Shown: positions 52,136 through 61,458 of the stretch, one piece after another
How positions within the stretch are numbered: the stretch's first letter is position 1
How the letters are laid out: each line of letters begins with the position of its first letter
Assembly (NCBI RefSeq): GCF_039939195.1
Contig: NZ_JBDUUH010000006.1
Location: 248,001 to 312,000, forward strand
Reading direction: 5' to 3'
Length of the DNA: 64,000 bases
From: Foliimonas ilicis
Lineage (GTDB): Bacteria > Pseudomonadota > Alphaproteobacteria > Rhizobiales > Rhizobiaceae
Made by a program: the position numbers and the translations under genes
Notes under the pieces: model-generated
What the model saw: only the letters and a program-made list of their open reading frames with translations
Database searches by the model: none
Told to the model about the DNA's origin: nothing

Positions 52136-54550
52136 TCAGCCTCTCATAACCTTGCCTTGCGGATCGTACGGAGAGTCATCCACGACGCGGCATGCACGTT
52201 CACTGCCAACGATGTGTGTCCTGAGCTCGGTGCCGGGCAGGGCGAATGCGCTGTCGACCAGCGCGAGCGCGATCGATTTGCCGACCGTGTAGCCATAGCC
52301 GCCCGAGGTGACGTATCCGATGAGCCCGCCGTCCTTCCATAGCGGCTCGTAGCCGGATGCGTCGGCATCAGCCGCGTCGACCTCCAGCGTGACGAGGCGC
52401 TTCGAAGCTGAAAGTTTTTTCTTCTCGGAAAGCGCCGCCTCCCTGCCGACGAAATCCGGTTTGGAGAAATCGATGAAACGGTCCAGCAGCGTTTCCTGCG
52501 GTGTATAGGCTTGGGTGAATTCGCGGCTCCAGATGCCATAGCTCTTTTCCAGACGCATGGAATTCAACGCGCCAAAGCCGATCTCCCTCAACCCGATGTC
52601 TTTGCCTGCCTCAAGCAATGTCTCGCGAAGGGTGCGATGGTAGGCAGCGGGGATGTTGATCTCGAAGCCCATCTCGCCCGTCACCGACATGCGGCCGACC
52701 TTCGCCCGGACAGGGCCAACATCGAGCGTCTTGCAACTAAAGAACCTGAGAGCCTGGTTCGACAAATCGTCCGCTGTCACCCGCTGCAGCACCTCGCGCG
52801 AAAGCGGCCCGCAAAGCGAGAAGCCGACCCAGTCGTCCGAAACGTCTCGAACCGTTACCCCGCCATCGGCGAACTGTTCCCACCAGCGCATGTGCCACTC
52901 GCGCAGATAGTAGGAGCCCATTATCCACCACGTGCCGTCGCCCCAGTTGAATATTGTGAGGTCGCCCTTGAGCTTGCCGCTAGGCGCCAGCAGCGGCGCA
53001 AGGACGGCGCGGCCGGGTGCGGGGAGTTTGCAGGCGAAGACACGGTCGAGCCAGCGTTCGGTATTCGGTCCGCTGACCTCGTAGCGAGAATAGCCCGAGA
53101 TATCGAGAAGCCCGGCCTTTTCCCGAATGTGTAGCGCCTCGTTGCCAATAATGTCGAATGCGGTCGAGCGCCGTAGTGTATGGTTCTCCACATAATCCTT
53201 CGGTGCGAAGTAGAGCGGTACTTCGAGCCCCCAGGACACGCCCCACCGGGCGCCGGCGTTCGTCATCTGGTCGTAGGAGGGCGATACTTTGAGCGGACGC
53301 CCGGCCGGCAATTGCTGGTTCGGATAGGTCATCACAAAGCGCCGAGAATAGAACTGACCGGTCGTGTCCTTGATGTACTGGCGGTTGGAGGCATGCTTGC
53401 CGAAGCGGGCGATATCCATGCCGAAGACGTCGTCTTCGGGTTCTCCCATGACCATCCATTCCGCGAGAACCTTGCCGACGCCGCCGCCCTGCGAGAACCC
53501 GGCCATGACACCGCAGGCAAGCCAATAATTCTCGACGCCCCGCACTGGCCCCACCAGAGGATTGCCATCGGGCGTGAAGGTGAAGGCGCCGTTGATCCAG
53601 CGCTTGATGCCCGCTGTCTCCAGCACCGGATAGCGCTCGTAGCTCAGCGTCAACTCACGCTCCAGGCGATCCGGATCCTCCTGGATGAGGTCGAAGCCGT
53701 AGTCCCAAGGTGCGCCGTCCATGTTCCAGTGGCGGTGATCGAGCTCGTAGACGCCCAGCAACAGGCCCTTTTGTTCCTGGCGCAGGTAAGAAAAGCCATC
53801 CAGATCGACAACATCCGGGAGCTCGCCCCCGAGCGCGGCGATTTCCGGGATGCCTTCGGTCACGAAATACATGTGCTCGAGTGGGCAGAGCGGCAGTTCG
53901 ATACCTGCCATCCTGCCGAGCTGCTTGGCCCAGAGGCCACCGGCATTGACCACATGCTCGGCACTCACGGTGCCATGCTCGGTAACGACATCCCAGGAGC
54001 CATCTTGCTTATGCCTGAGTTCCACGACGCGGTTCTTCTCCACCACGGAGGCACCGCGCATGCGGGCCGCCTTTGCGTAGGCATGCACCACGGCGGAAGG
54101 ATCGACGTGGCCCGAGCGTTCCGAATACATTCCCCCGATGATGCCTTCCGGATTGACGATCGGGCAGCGATCCAGGATTTCATCCACGGTAATCAGGCGG
54201 ACGTCGTTGATGCCGGTGGACTGGAATATGCGGAAGGAGGCCTGCAGCGCATCCCAGCGATCCATGTTGCAGGCATAGGCGATGCCGCCCGTGTTGTGCA
54301 TTCCGATATTGACCCCCGATTCTTTCTCGATCTCAGAGAGAAGATCAATCGTATAGGCCTGAAGTGTCGCGAGGTTCGGATTGCCGTTGAAGGCATGGAA
54401 GCCACCGGCCGCATGCCAGCTGGAGCCCGAAGTCAGCACGTTGCGCTCAATCAAGAGTGTGTCCGTCCAGCCCAGTTTGGCGAGATGGTAGAGAACCGAG
54501 GCGCCGATCACGCCACCGCCGATGACCACGACCTTATAATGTGACTTCAT
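52136..54550 (-). CDS. Dimethylglycine/sarcosine dehydrogenase-like flavoprotein with GcvT domain
   Basis: The 804-residue protein has an N-terminal DAO flavin domain (VVVIGGGVIGASVLYHLAKL, GSSWHAAGGFHAF with the His that bears covalent FAD in the family) and, from about residue 430, GcvT-like folate-binding domains (YVENHTLRRSTAFDIIGNEA, then SVTGEMGFEINIPAAYHRTL and GYVTSGGYGYTVGKSIALAL). Relatives remove methyl groups from dimethylglycine or sarcosine and pass formaldehyde to tetrahydrofolate. The DMSP demethylase DmdA is built from the same GcvT fold. It sits between the M20 amidohydrolase and DAO-type genes. Confidence 0.88.
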   Translation of the reverse strand: MKSHYKVVVIGGGVIGASVLYHLAKLGWTDTLLIERNVLTSGSSWHAAGGFHAFNGNPNLATLQAYTIDLLSEIEKESGVNIGMHNTGGIAYACNMDRWDALQASFRIFQSTGINDVRLITVDEILDRCPIVNPEGIIGGMYSERSGHVDPSAVVHAYAKAARMRGASVVEKNRVVELRHKQDGSWDVVTEHGTVSAEHVVNAGGLWAKQLGRMAGIELPLCPLEHMYFVTEGIPEIAALGGELPDVVDLDGFSYLRQEQKGLLLGVYELDHRHWNMDGAPWDYGFDLIQEDPDRLERELTLSYERYPVLETAGIKRWINGAFTFTPDGNPLVGPVRGVENYWLACGVMAGFSQGGGVGKVLAEWMVMGEPEDDVFGMDIARFGKHASNRQYIKDTTGQFYSRRFVMTYPNQQLPAGRPLKVSPSYDQMTNAGARWGVSWGLEVPLYFAPKDYVENHTLRRSTAFDIIGNEALHIREKAGLLDISGYSRYEVSGPNTERWLDRVFACKLPAPGRAVLAPLLAPSGKLKGDLTIFNWGDGTWWIMGSYYLREWHMRWWEQFADGGVTVRDVSDDWVGFSLCGPLSREVLQRVTADDLSNQALRFFSCKTLDVGPVRAKVGRMSVTGEMGFEINIPAAYHRTLRETLLEAGKDIGLREIGFGALNSMRLEKSYGIWSREFTQAYTPQETLLDRFIDFSKPDFVGREAALSEKKKLSASKRLVTLEVDAADADASGYEPLWKDGGLIGYVTSGGYGYTVGKSIALALVDSAFALPGTELRTHIVGSERACRVVDDSPYDPQGKVMRG

Positions 54551-54593
54551 ATTGATTCTCTTTGCTGTTCTGAATTGTTGCGCCGTAACAGGT

Positions 54594-55772
54594 TCAGTGG
54601 CTTTCCAGGCAGGCAGCCAGTGTTTCTGCGAAAATACCGATCCCTACCGGGATCAACTCGTCCCGAAAGTCGTATGTCGGCGTGTGCAAGCCGGGCCAGT
54701 CGCGGCCCGAGCCGAGATACAGCATCGCCGACTTTGCCCCGCTCAGCCCAAACCGGCCAAAATCCTCGGAGGCGACTGAGGGCTCGGTCTGGCTCTCGTG
54801 TCGAACACCCGCGCGCTCGATGCCTTGCAAAAGCATGGCGGTGGCTTGCGCATCGTTGGTACAAGCTAGGAAGGTGTCCTCGTAGCCAAGGGCGCAGTCG
54901 AGCCCATGAAGCGTCGCCGTCTGGCGGACCAGGCTTTCGAAGCGGGCCATCAAAGTGTCCATCTCCTCATCCGCGAATGTGCGCAGTGTTACGAGAAGCT
55001 TCGCCTCGCCGGGCGCTACCCCATAGGATTCCGCACCCATTGACGCGTGGGTAACTGTCACCATGGAGAAGCCCGGCCCCAGAAGTTCGCCGCTGCCGCA
55101 AGCTTCAAGTGCGGGCATGAGTTCCGAAATCGCATTCATCGGCGAGCGGCCGTCGGCCGGGCGCGAGGCATGAGCGGTGCTGCCGGTCAGCCGTATCCAC
55201 GCTCCGCGCGATGCACAGTTGGTTGGACCGGGGCCGAGCTTGGCTATTCCGAAATCGATGCCGGATATGTTGTGCAGGGAAAATGCCCAATCGGGCTTGA
55301 TTTCGGGATAGCGCGAATCCGCGATGACGGCGGCGGCTCCTGCGCCGTTCTCCTCCGCAGGCTGAAACATCAGGACTACCCGCCCGCTAGTCGGACGCGA
55401 TCGTGACAGTATGCGCGCGAGACCGAGCAGGATCGCCGTGTGACCGTCATGACCGCACAGATGGGCTTTTCCCGGCACGGTCGAACGGTGTTTGATCGTG
55501 CCGAGTTCCTGGATAGGGAGAGCGTCCAGCTCCGAGCGAAACAGGATCGTCGGACCGGGCGCGCCGCTGTCATAGATCGCCGCGACACCGTGGCCGCCCA
55601 TTCCGGTCATGATGTTGTCCGGTCGCGTCGGCGCCAGCATCTCGCAGACGCGGCGAGCGGTCTCCTTCTCTTCGCCTGACAGTTCCGGGTGGCGATGAAG
55701 ATTCTGACGGAAGGCGGTGAGCTCGCGCAGGTCGTCTTCGGTGAGCATGGGGAAGGTCAGTCGATTTGTCAT
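54594..55772 (-). CDS. M20-family amidohydrolase (hippurate hydrolase-like)
   Basis: The 392-residue protein has the M20D pattern: FRQNLHRHPELSGEEKETAR, LCGHDGHTAILLG (metal-binding His/Asp), MFQPAEENGAGA (catalytic Glu pair) and LHNISGIDFG. Such enzymes hydrolyse N-acyl amino acids or indole/benzoyl conjugates. The start at 55772 is chosen because the stop of a 42-residue upstream ORF lies one base before it (TGA-T-ATG), suggesting coupling; an in-frame ATG at 55811 lies inside that ORF. It may release an amino acid from a conjugate taken in by the dipeptide-type transporter. Confidence 0.82.
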   Translation of the reverse strand: MTNRLTFPMLTEDDLRELTAFRQNLHRHPELSGEEKETARRVCEMLAPTRPDNIMTGMGGHGVAAIYDSGAPGPTILFRSELDALPIQELGTIKHRSTVPGKAHLCGHDGHTAILLGLARILSRSRPTSGRVVLMFQPAEENGAGAAAVIADSRYPEIKPDWAFSLHNISGIDFGIAKLGPGPTNCASRGAWIRLTGSTAHASRPADGRSPMNAISELMPALEACGSGELLGPGFSMVTVTHASMGAESYGVAPGEAKLLVTLRTFADEEMDTLMARFESLVRQTATLHGLDCALGYEDTFLACTNDAQATAMLLQGIERAGVRHESQTEPSVASEDFGRFGLSGAKSAMLYLGSGRDWPGLHTPTYDFRDELIPVGIGIFAETLAACLESH

Positions 55773-55773
55773 A

Positions 55774-55902
55774 TCAGGCAGTAGCTCGCATAAGCATTCC
55801 GTAAAGGTCACTGGGTTCGTCCGGGTCTGCCGGGAGATTCAGCGGGGTATAGTTGGCGGTTTCCCTGATCCGGTCGTGCGGATCCGGCGGTATGAGCGGC
55901 AT
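55774..55902 (-). CDS. 42-residue small protein upstream of the amidohydrolase gene
   Basis: An ATG with AGGAAG about 7 bases upstream opens 42 codons: MPLIPPDPHDRIRETANYTP, LNLPADPDEPSDLYGMLMRA, then TA and TGA. The stop lies one base before the amidohydrolase ATG, so the two are probably coupled. Composition is acidic and proline-rich and does not look random. I recognise no family. It fills the gap between the racemase and amidohydrolase genes and would be missed by gene callers with a 60-residue limit. Confidence 0.6.
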   Translation of the reverse strand: MPLIPPDPHDRIRETANYTPLNLPADPDEPSDLYGMLMRATA

Positions 55903-56006
55903 CTTTTATCTTCCTGTCTCAGGGGTGGTTTGTGGAATTGCGTCGGCGTAGCTCGCGATACTCTGCGGCAAGCTAACGGGCACCAATTCGTGCAATTTTC
56001 TGCGCA

Positions 56007-56789
56007 TCACACGTGACCATAGAAATCGCGGTGCACGGCAACCGAATAGGCATAGTCCAGCAGCGTCGACCAACTGAACACGGGCATGTCGATCTCCCGC
56101 TGGATTGCCCGACCGAAAGGCTGGAAGCCGGTGCATTCAAGAACCATCGCACCCATGTTCGGATGCGCGACCGCGAATTCCCGGGCAACTCCCACAAGAT
56201 CGCGCTCGGCCATTTCATAATCGGCGGTCGGGATCTCCGGTCGCAGATCCTCGTTCCAGAGGCGGTCAAATTGCGGGAGCCTCCCGTCGTCCATTGCGCC
56301 TTGCACGACATAGTTCGTCCCGAGTTGCACCCCGACCGAGGTGAGGTGCCGGTCGTGCAGGTAATTGCTTCCCGACATCAGGATGCCGACGACCTGTCCC
56401 GGTCCGATCAACATTTGCGCGAACGCCACCTGAAGGAGGCTTGAGGCGAAGACAGGAACTTTTACCGCGCCTGCAATTTCCTTCTGGAACCACGCGAAAT
56501 AGCCGCACTCAGCCGCGATGGCTCGACAACCCATGCGTTCGAGCTTGCGCGCAGCGTTCAGGATCGGCTCCAGTAGTTCGGCCTTATCTTCACCGCGGAC
56601 CAGCTTCATGATGTCCACGCCTTCGGCGATCTCGTACTGTATGGGGTAAGGATACGCGCTGGCATTGCGCACATCGCCGGGAAAGCCGGGGTAAACGTCG
56701 TCGAGAAGGATGATGCCGAGGCCCATGCCGTAGCAGCAGTGGTTTCTGCGCGCATGGATGTGCCGAATGGCCGGGTCATGCAACGGCAT
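56007..56789 (-). CDS. Aspartate/glutamate racemase-family protein
   Basis: The 260-residue protein has GMGLGIILLDDVYPGFPGDV, an N-terminal-domain cysteine in AIAAECGYFAWF and a second in MVLECTGFQPFGRAI, the two-cysteine layout of Asp/Glu/hydantoin racemases and maleate isomerases. The start at 56789 follows AAGGA by about 8 bases; an upstream ATG adds six codons without a ribosome site. It lies between the cupin gene and the small ORF. It may interconvert stereoisomers of an amino acid or act as a cis-trans isomerase. Confidence 0.82.
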   Translation of the reverse strand: MPLHDPAIRHIHARRNHCCYGMGLGIILLDDVYPGFPGDVRNASAYPYPIQYEIAEGVDIMKLVRGEDKAELLEPILNAARKLERMGCRAIAAECGYFAWFQKEIAGAVKVPVFASSLLQVAFAQMLIGPGQVVGILMSGSNYLHDRHLTSVGVQLGTNYVVQGAMDDGRLPQFDRLWNEDLRPEIPTADYEMAERDLVGVAREFAVAHPNMGAMVLECTGFQPFGRAIQREIDMPVFSWSTLLDYAYSVAVHRDFYGHV

Positions 56790-56858
56790 GATCGTTGTTC
56801 CTTTCAAGAGACTTTTGCACAGCTGCGTTCCGGGTACGGCGAGATGAAATCCGCTGCG

Positions 56859-57470
56859 TCATGAGTGCCTCGGATCGAACAGGCACCAGAGGGCGAGCAG
56901 AGGTGCATTCGGGACAGACGCTATGGCGTGAAATATGTTCGGCTCGTTGTACAATGTGCCGCCGACACCGGGCGTGAACCAGTCGTCTTCGCCCTGTCGA
57001 AACCGGCCGTCGGTCAGAAAGAGATAGATCTCCTCAGGAGAGTGCCTGTGGTCAGGATAGCGAACGTCCGGAGCCAGCAGCGACAGGCCCACCCAGACAT
57101 CCGCCCGATCTTCCAGCCCGCCAGGACCGACGATCATCGCATTGGCGTGACCTTCCGCAAACGAGGCACTCGCTTCGGGTGCCGCACCGGCGCGCCTCCT
57201 CCATGTCAAAAGGGGTGCGAGGTTGGAAATGCTTTGGGCCAAGCTCTTGAGCTCGTCTTTTGCGCGGGCCGGTTTGAGCGCATCCTGTAGCAAAGCGCTG
57301 GTGGGGACCTTAGTGGGTTCAGATTTCGCCACGGGTACCGGGTTGCGCAACGCGTCGACGACGCGCGCGAGACATGCTTTCGTCTCGCTATCGGGAGATC
57401 CGCTTTCGACACCGTTTCTCATCGCATCGAGAAATGCCTGCAAATCGTGCGGACGCGTGTTTGAAGTCAT
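56859..57470 (-). CDS. DMSP-lyase-family cupin (DddL/DddQ/DddK-like)
   Basis: The 203-residue protein is a single cupin with a helical N-terminus. Its core YPDHRHSPEEIYLFLTDGRF ... YNEPNIFHAIAS gives His141, His143, Glu147, Tyr149 and His181, with the same H-x-H-x3-E-x-Y-x31-H spacing as the metal and catalytic residues reported for DMSP lyase cupins (for example DddK H56/H58/E62/Y64/H96). Those enzymes cleave dimethylsulfoniopropionate to DMS and acrylate. The start at 57470 has AGGAG 8 bases upstream. Terrestrial homologues of this family have uncertain substrates, so DMSP or a related beta-onium acid is inferred. Confidence 0.75.
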   Translation of the reverse strand: MTSNTRPHDLQAFLDAMRNGVESGSPDSETKACLARVVDALRNPVPVAKSEPTKVPTSALLQDALKPARAKDELKSLAQSISNLAPLLTWRRRAGAAPEASASFAEGHANAMIVGPGGLEDRADVWVGLSLLAPDVRYPDHRHSPEEIYLFLTDGRFRQGEDDWFTPGVGGTLYNEPNIFHAIASVPNAPLLALWCLFDPRHS

Positions 57471-57490
57471 ATCTGTTGCTCCTCGAATCA

Positions 57491-59572
57491 TCAGACGTCC
57501 ATACCCAACCGCGACCTGTCGGCCGTTACTCCAGTACGGTCTGGTGTTGACTGCGGTGCGTTGGTTTTCTGCAGCCGCGCCAGTTCCTCGTGGGAATAGT
57601 GGCAGCGGATGACGTGGCCGGGATCGGCCTGTGCGAGAGGTGGCTCCTGCGTCTCACAGATCGCGCCGATCTTGCGCGGACAGCGCGTGTGGAACACGCA
57701 GCCACTCGGCGGATTGACCGCGCTCGGTATTTCACCTTCGAGGCGAATACGCGAGGTTGCGCTCCGGTCGAGATTGGGCACCGCCGACAGCAGTGCCTCG
57801 GTGTATGGATGGTGCGGCCCGGCAAACACCTCTTCCGAGGGGCCGAGCTCCATGATGCGGCCGAGATAGAGCACGGCGATCTGGTCCGAAAGATAGCGAA
57901 CCACGGCGAGATCGTGCGAGATGAAGATGTAGCTCACGTCTTGCTTGGATTGCAGATCGGCAAGCAGGTTGAGGATCGCAGCCTGCACTGACACGTCGAG
58001 CGCCGAGGTCGGCTCGTCGCAGACGATGATGCGCGGGTCGCCGGCAAAGGCGCGCGCGATGGCGACGCGCTGTTTGAGCCCGCCTGAAAGCTGGCGGGGC
58101 TTGACTGCGAGGTGCCGGTCGGTGAGCCGTACGGAGCGCACCAGTTCCTCAAGACGTGTTTCAAGTGTCCCGCCGCTCAGCCCGGCCAAGCGCTTCAGCG
58201 CGCGCTTGATCAAATGGCGGATCGAATGTGAACGATTAAGCGCCGAGTCGGGATTCTGGAAGACAATCTGCATGGCCTTGATCTGGTCGTCCGTGCGTTC
58301 ACTCAGCCGCGGGGCCAGAGGTTCGCCCTCAAGCTCGATGCCGCCGCCTTCGTCCGGTGACACCAGGCCAAGCAACATCTTGGCGAAGGTTGTTTTCCCG
58401 CTGCCGGATTCGCCGACCAGCCCGAGCGTCTGTCCGGGCTGCAGGCTCACGGAAACGTCCTTGACAGCTCTCAGCGCATAGCCTTGGCTACCGTAAGTCT
58501 TGTTCAGCCCCTCGACACGCAGGACCGGCTTGGATGCGGTCTTGGATGGCAGGGCGACCGCTGCATGACTAGCCGTTGAGCGGGGCAGTGACTGCGCCTC
58601 TTCATGGTAGTGACAGCGCGACTGTCGGCCACCGAGATCGTAGAGCGGCGGTGGTTCAGTGCGGCAGCGCTCTGTCGCCAGCGCGCAACGGTCAGCGAAG
58701 GCGCAGCCGGTGATCGTCATGCCTATGTTGGGCAGAAAGCCGGGAATGGTATCGAGTCGACCCTGGTCTTTGCGCTGTCCGCCACGCGGCAGACAACGCA
58801 GCAGCGCCACGGTGTAGGGATGACGCGGATTCTTGAACACGTCTTCCGTGGAGCCCTCTTCGACCAGCATGCCGGCATAGAGCACGCCAACGCGGTCGCA
58901 CATGTTGGAGACGACAGCCAGGTTGTGGCTGATAAATAAAATAGAGGCCGAGAGCTCCCGCCTGAGTTGTGAGATGAGGTCGAGCACTTCCGCTTCCACG
59001 GTCGCGTCGAGGCCGGTTGTGGGCTCGTCGAGGATCAGCATTGATGGATCGTTCGCAAGCGCCATGGCAATCGCCACGCGCTGCTGCATGCCACCGGAAA
59101 GTTGGTGCGGGTAGCGCTGCATGACGCCTGCCGGATCGGAAATGCGGACCCGGTCCAGCATGGCAAATGCCCGATCAGTCGCGGCCTGCCCCGAGATGCC
59201 GCGGAGCTCGAATATTTCGGTAAGCTGGCGGGCGATAGAGAGCGACGGGTTGAGGGCCTTGCCGGGGTCCTGGTACACCATCGACACGTTTTCGGCGCGT
59301 GCCCGTCTCAGAGCGCCGCCGTTCAGCTGCATCACGTCTTGGCCTCCGAGCGAGATCGCACCTCCGGTGATCGAGCCGTTGCGCGGCAGATAGCGCACGA
59401 CCGACAGCGCAACCGTGGATTTGCCGCAACCGGATTCACCAACCAGCCCGTAGGCTTCGCCCTGGCCGATCGAGAGGTTCAGATTGCGCAGCACTGCCCG
59501 GTTGCGCCCGGCGACGCGATAGGCGACGGAGAGATCGTCGAGTACGAGCGCGTTTGCTGGCGTATCAATCAT
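57491..59572 (-). CDS. Fused dipeptide-type ABC transporter ATPase (DppD-DppF)
   Basis: The 693-residue protein holds two complete ATPase domains. The first has Walker A GESGCGKSTVALSVVRYL, LSGGMQQR, MLILDEPTTGLDATVEA and a C-terminal Cys-rich oligopeptide-ATPase tail (CAFADRCALATERC). The second has GESGSGKTTFAKMLLGLV, LSGGLKQR, IIVCDEPTSALDVSVQA and a second tail (CVFHTRCPRKIGAIC). The tails are typical of Opp/Dpp ATPases. Fusion of D and F is common in Rhizobiales. It overlaps the dppC gene by 8 bases (ATGATTGA). It powers an importer for peptides, opines or other polar compounds. Confidence 0.9.
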   Translation of the reverse strand: MIDTPANALVLDDLSVAYRVAGRNRAVLRNLNLSIGQGEAYGLVGESGCGKSTVALSVVRYLPRNGSITGGAISLGGQDVMQLNGGALRRARAENVSMVYQDPGKALNPSLSIARQLTEIFELRGISGQAATDRAFAMLDRVRISDPAGVMQRYPHQLSGGMQQRVAIAMALANDPSMLILDEPTTGLDATVEAEVLDLISQLRRELSASILFISHNLAVVSNMCDRVGVLYAGMLVEEGSTEDVFKNPRHPYTVALLRCLPRGGQRKDQGRLDTIPGFLPNIGMTITGCAFADRCALATERCRTEPPPLYDLGGRQSRCHYHEEAQSLPRSTASHAAVALPSKTASKPVLRVEGLNKTYGSQGYALRAVKDVSVSLQPGQTLGLVGESGSGKTTFAKMLLGLVSPDEGGGIELEGEPLAPRLSERTDDQIKAMQIVFQNPDSALNRSHSIRHLIKRALKRLAGLSGGTLETRLEELVRSVRLTDRHLAVKPRQLSGGLKQRVAIARAFAGDPRIIVCDEPTSALDVSVQAAILNLLADLQSKQDVSYIFISHDLAVVRYLSDQIAVLYLGRIMELGPSEEVFAGPHHPYTEALLSAVPNLDRSATSRIRLEGEIPSAVNPPSGCVFHTRCPRKIGAICETQEPPLAQADPGHVIRCHYSHEELARLQKTNAPQSTPDRTGVTADRSRLGMDV

Positions 59573-60449
59573 TGAATGCTCCGTGGATTCCATCTGCCAC
59601 CAGATTGACGCTGACCACCACCGACGCGATGGCCAGGCCGTCGAACAGCACCGTCCACCAGAAGCCGCCGCCAATCATGCCGTAGTTGGTGGAAATGCTT
59701 AAAGCCCAGTCGGGAGAGGGCGGCTGGATGCCGAAACCCAAGAAGCTGAGCGTGGCAACGGCGAAGATCGCATAGCCGAGGCGCACCGTCGTCTCGACCA
59801 GTATCGGCGGCAGGACGTTGGGGAGTATCTCGACAAACATGGTGTGGAGCGCGCTTTCGCGGCGCAGTTGCGCTGCCGCGACATAGTCGAGTTCCCGCTC
59901 GGCCAGCACTGCCGAACGTACCGTGCGGGCGATGATCGGCGCGAATGCAAGGCCGATGACGATGATGACGGTCAGCTTGGAGGTCCCGAGGGCGACAATC
60001 ACCAGCAGTGCGACGATGACAACCGGCATCGCCATAAATGCTTCGATGATACGGCTGACGACATCATCGAGAATGCCGCGAAAGTAGCCCACGCAAAGGC
60101 CGAGCGTAGTGCCCGCAACGGTCGCCATCAGCGTCGCCAGCGGCGCCACCGTCAGAATCTCACGCGAGCCGACAATGACGCGCGAGAAGACGTCGCGGCC
60201 AAGCTGGTCAGTGCCGAACCAATGCTCTGCCGACGGCGGCGCCAGAGTGTTGAGAATGTCACTGGTGAGCGGATCGTAAGGTACGAGATGCTCGCCGAAA
60301 AGCGCGCAGACGATCCAGAACAGCACGACGCACAGACCGGTAAGAAATGTGGGAGACTTCAGCAGTGCGCGCAGCATTTCGGCCCAGGAGCCGCCTCGCC
60401 CCGCGACGTCGGGTGCCGGTATATCGAGAGGACTTTTGGTTACAGTCAT
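59565..60449 (-). CDS. Dipeptide-type ABC transporter permease (DppC-like)
   Basis: The 294-residue membrane protein has a cytoplasmic N-terminus, then SPTFLTGLCVVLFWIVCALF, APPSAEHWFGTDQLGRDVFS (DppC/OppC hallmark) and YVAAAQLRRESALHTMFVEI as coupling loop. The start at 60449 overlaps the DppB stop by 4 bases (ATGA). Frames opening further upstream are inside dppB. It forms the channel with DppB. Confidence 0.9.
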   Translation of the reverse strand: MTVTKSPLDIPAPDVAGRGGSWAEMLRALLKSPTFLTGLCVVLFWIVCALFGEHLVPYDPLTSDILNTLAPPSAEHWFGTDQLGRDVFSRVIVGSREILTVAPLATLMATVAGTTLGLCVGYFRGILDDVVSRIIEAFMAMPVVIVALLVIVALGTSKLTVIIVIGLAFAPIIARTVRSAVLAERELDYVAAAQLRRESALHTMFVEILPNVLPPILVETTVRLGYAIFAVATLSFLGFGIQPPSPDWALSISTNYGMIGGGFWWTVLFDGLAIASVVVSVNLVADGIHGAFND

Positions 60450-61369
60450 TGCTCGGCTCCCAGACGGATCCGCGGATTGAGTACGGAGTAGAGGAGATCG
60501 GCCAGAAGCGTTGCCACCGTGTAGACGATGCCGATGGTGAGCACACCGGCTTGAAGCATCGGGAAATCCTTGCCCTTCGCGGCTGTGAAGATAAGCGATC
60601 CGATGCCTTGGTAGCGGAACAGTGTCTCGATGACGACGAGTCCTCCGATGAGATAGCCGGTCTGCGTAGCGATGACGGTGATCGTTGGAAGAAGGGCGTT
60701 CCTTAATACGTGGCGCCAGATGACCGTGCGCCATGGCAACCCTTTGAGAACCGCGGTTCGCGTGTAGTCGGAATCGAGGGCCTCGATCATGCCGGATCGT
60801 GCCATGCGGGCGATGTAGCCGAACAGCGACAGGAAAAGCGGCAGCGCAGGGAGTATCAGATAATATAATTGGGTCGCGAAACCCGCACCGGGCGGCCATG
60901 CGGCGGAAATGGGCAGCCAGCGAAGCCACACCCCGAAGATCAGGATGAGAACGATGCCTGTGACGAACTCGGGCAGCACGGTCATCGACAGTCCGCCGAG
61001 GCTGATGATGCGGTCGATCGGCCGGTTGAGATACAGTGCGGCGACAACGCCACCGAGAATGCCGATCGGCACTACCAGCATGAAGGCGACCAGAGCCAGC
61101 TTCATTGAATTGCCGAGCGCTTCGAGGATGAAGGATGCCACCGGGGCACGGAAGACGTAGGAGGTTCCCATGTCCCCCTGGATGAAGTTCCAGATCCAGC
61201 TGCCGTACTGGACGAGCAGCGGACGATCGACGCCGAGCGACTGGTTGAGTACGTCGACGGCGCGCTGGTCGGCTAGCGGCCCCAGTATCGCCCGGCCGAC
61301 ATTCCCAGGCAGCACCTGACCGCCAAGGAATACCATGATGCTGAGCAGGAACAGCGTGACGAGGGACAA
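60446..61369 (-). CDS. Dipeptide-type ABC transporter permease (DppB-like), start uncertain
   Basis: The protein has the DppB hallmarks NQSLGVDRPLLVQYGSWIWN, SFILEALGNSMKLALVAFML, VLPEFVTGIVLILIFGVWLR and DYTRTAVLKGLPWRTVIWRH. The first membrane helix seems to begin upstream of the listed TTG at 61369: in-frame codons give EHIAIFSFLTRRLVLSLVTL, the usual N-terminal arrangement. No ATG, GTG or TTG exists upstream in frame before the stop region, although AGGAGG and CGGAG occur there. The true start is either this TTG, a rare codon (ATC/ATT), or hidden by a sequence error. Confidence 0.85.
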   Translation of the reverse strand: MSLVTLFLLSIMVFLGGQVLPGNVGRAILGPLADQRAVDVLNQSLGVDRPLLVQYGSWIWNFIQGDMGTSYVFRAPVASFILEALGNSMKLALVAFMLVVPIGILGGVVAALYLNRPIDRIISLGGLSMTVLPEFVTGIVLILIFGVWLRWLPISAAWPPGAGFATQLYYLILPALPLFLSLFGYIARMARSGMIEALDSDYTRTAVLKGLPWRTVIWRHVLRNALLPTITVIATQTGYLIGGLVVIETLFRYQGIGSLIFTAAKGKDFPMLQAGVLTIGIVYTVATLLADLLYSVLNPRIRLGAEQ

Positions 61370-61458
61370 GACCAGACGTCGTGTAAGGAAGGAGAAAATG
61401 GCGATATGCTCCGTTTGAAGCCCGGCCTCCTGCTGGAAGCCCGGGGCGGCCGGTTTGT

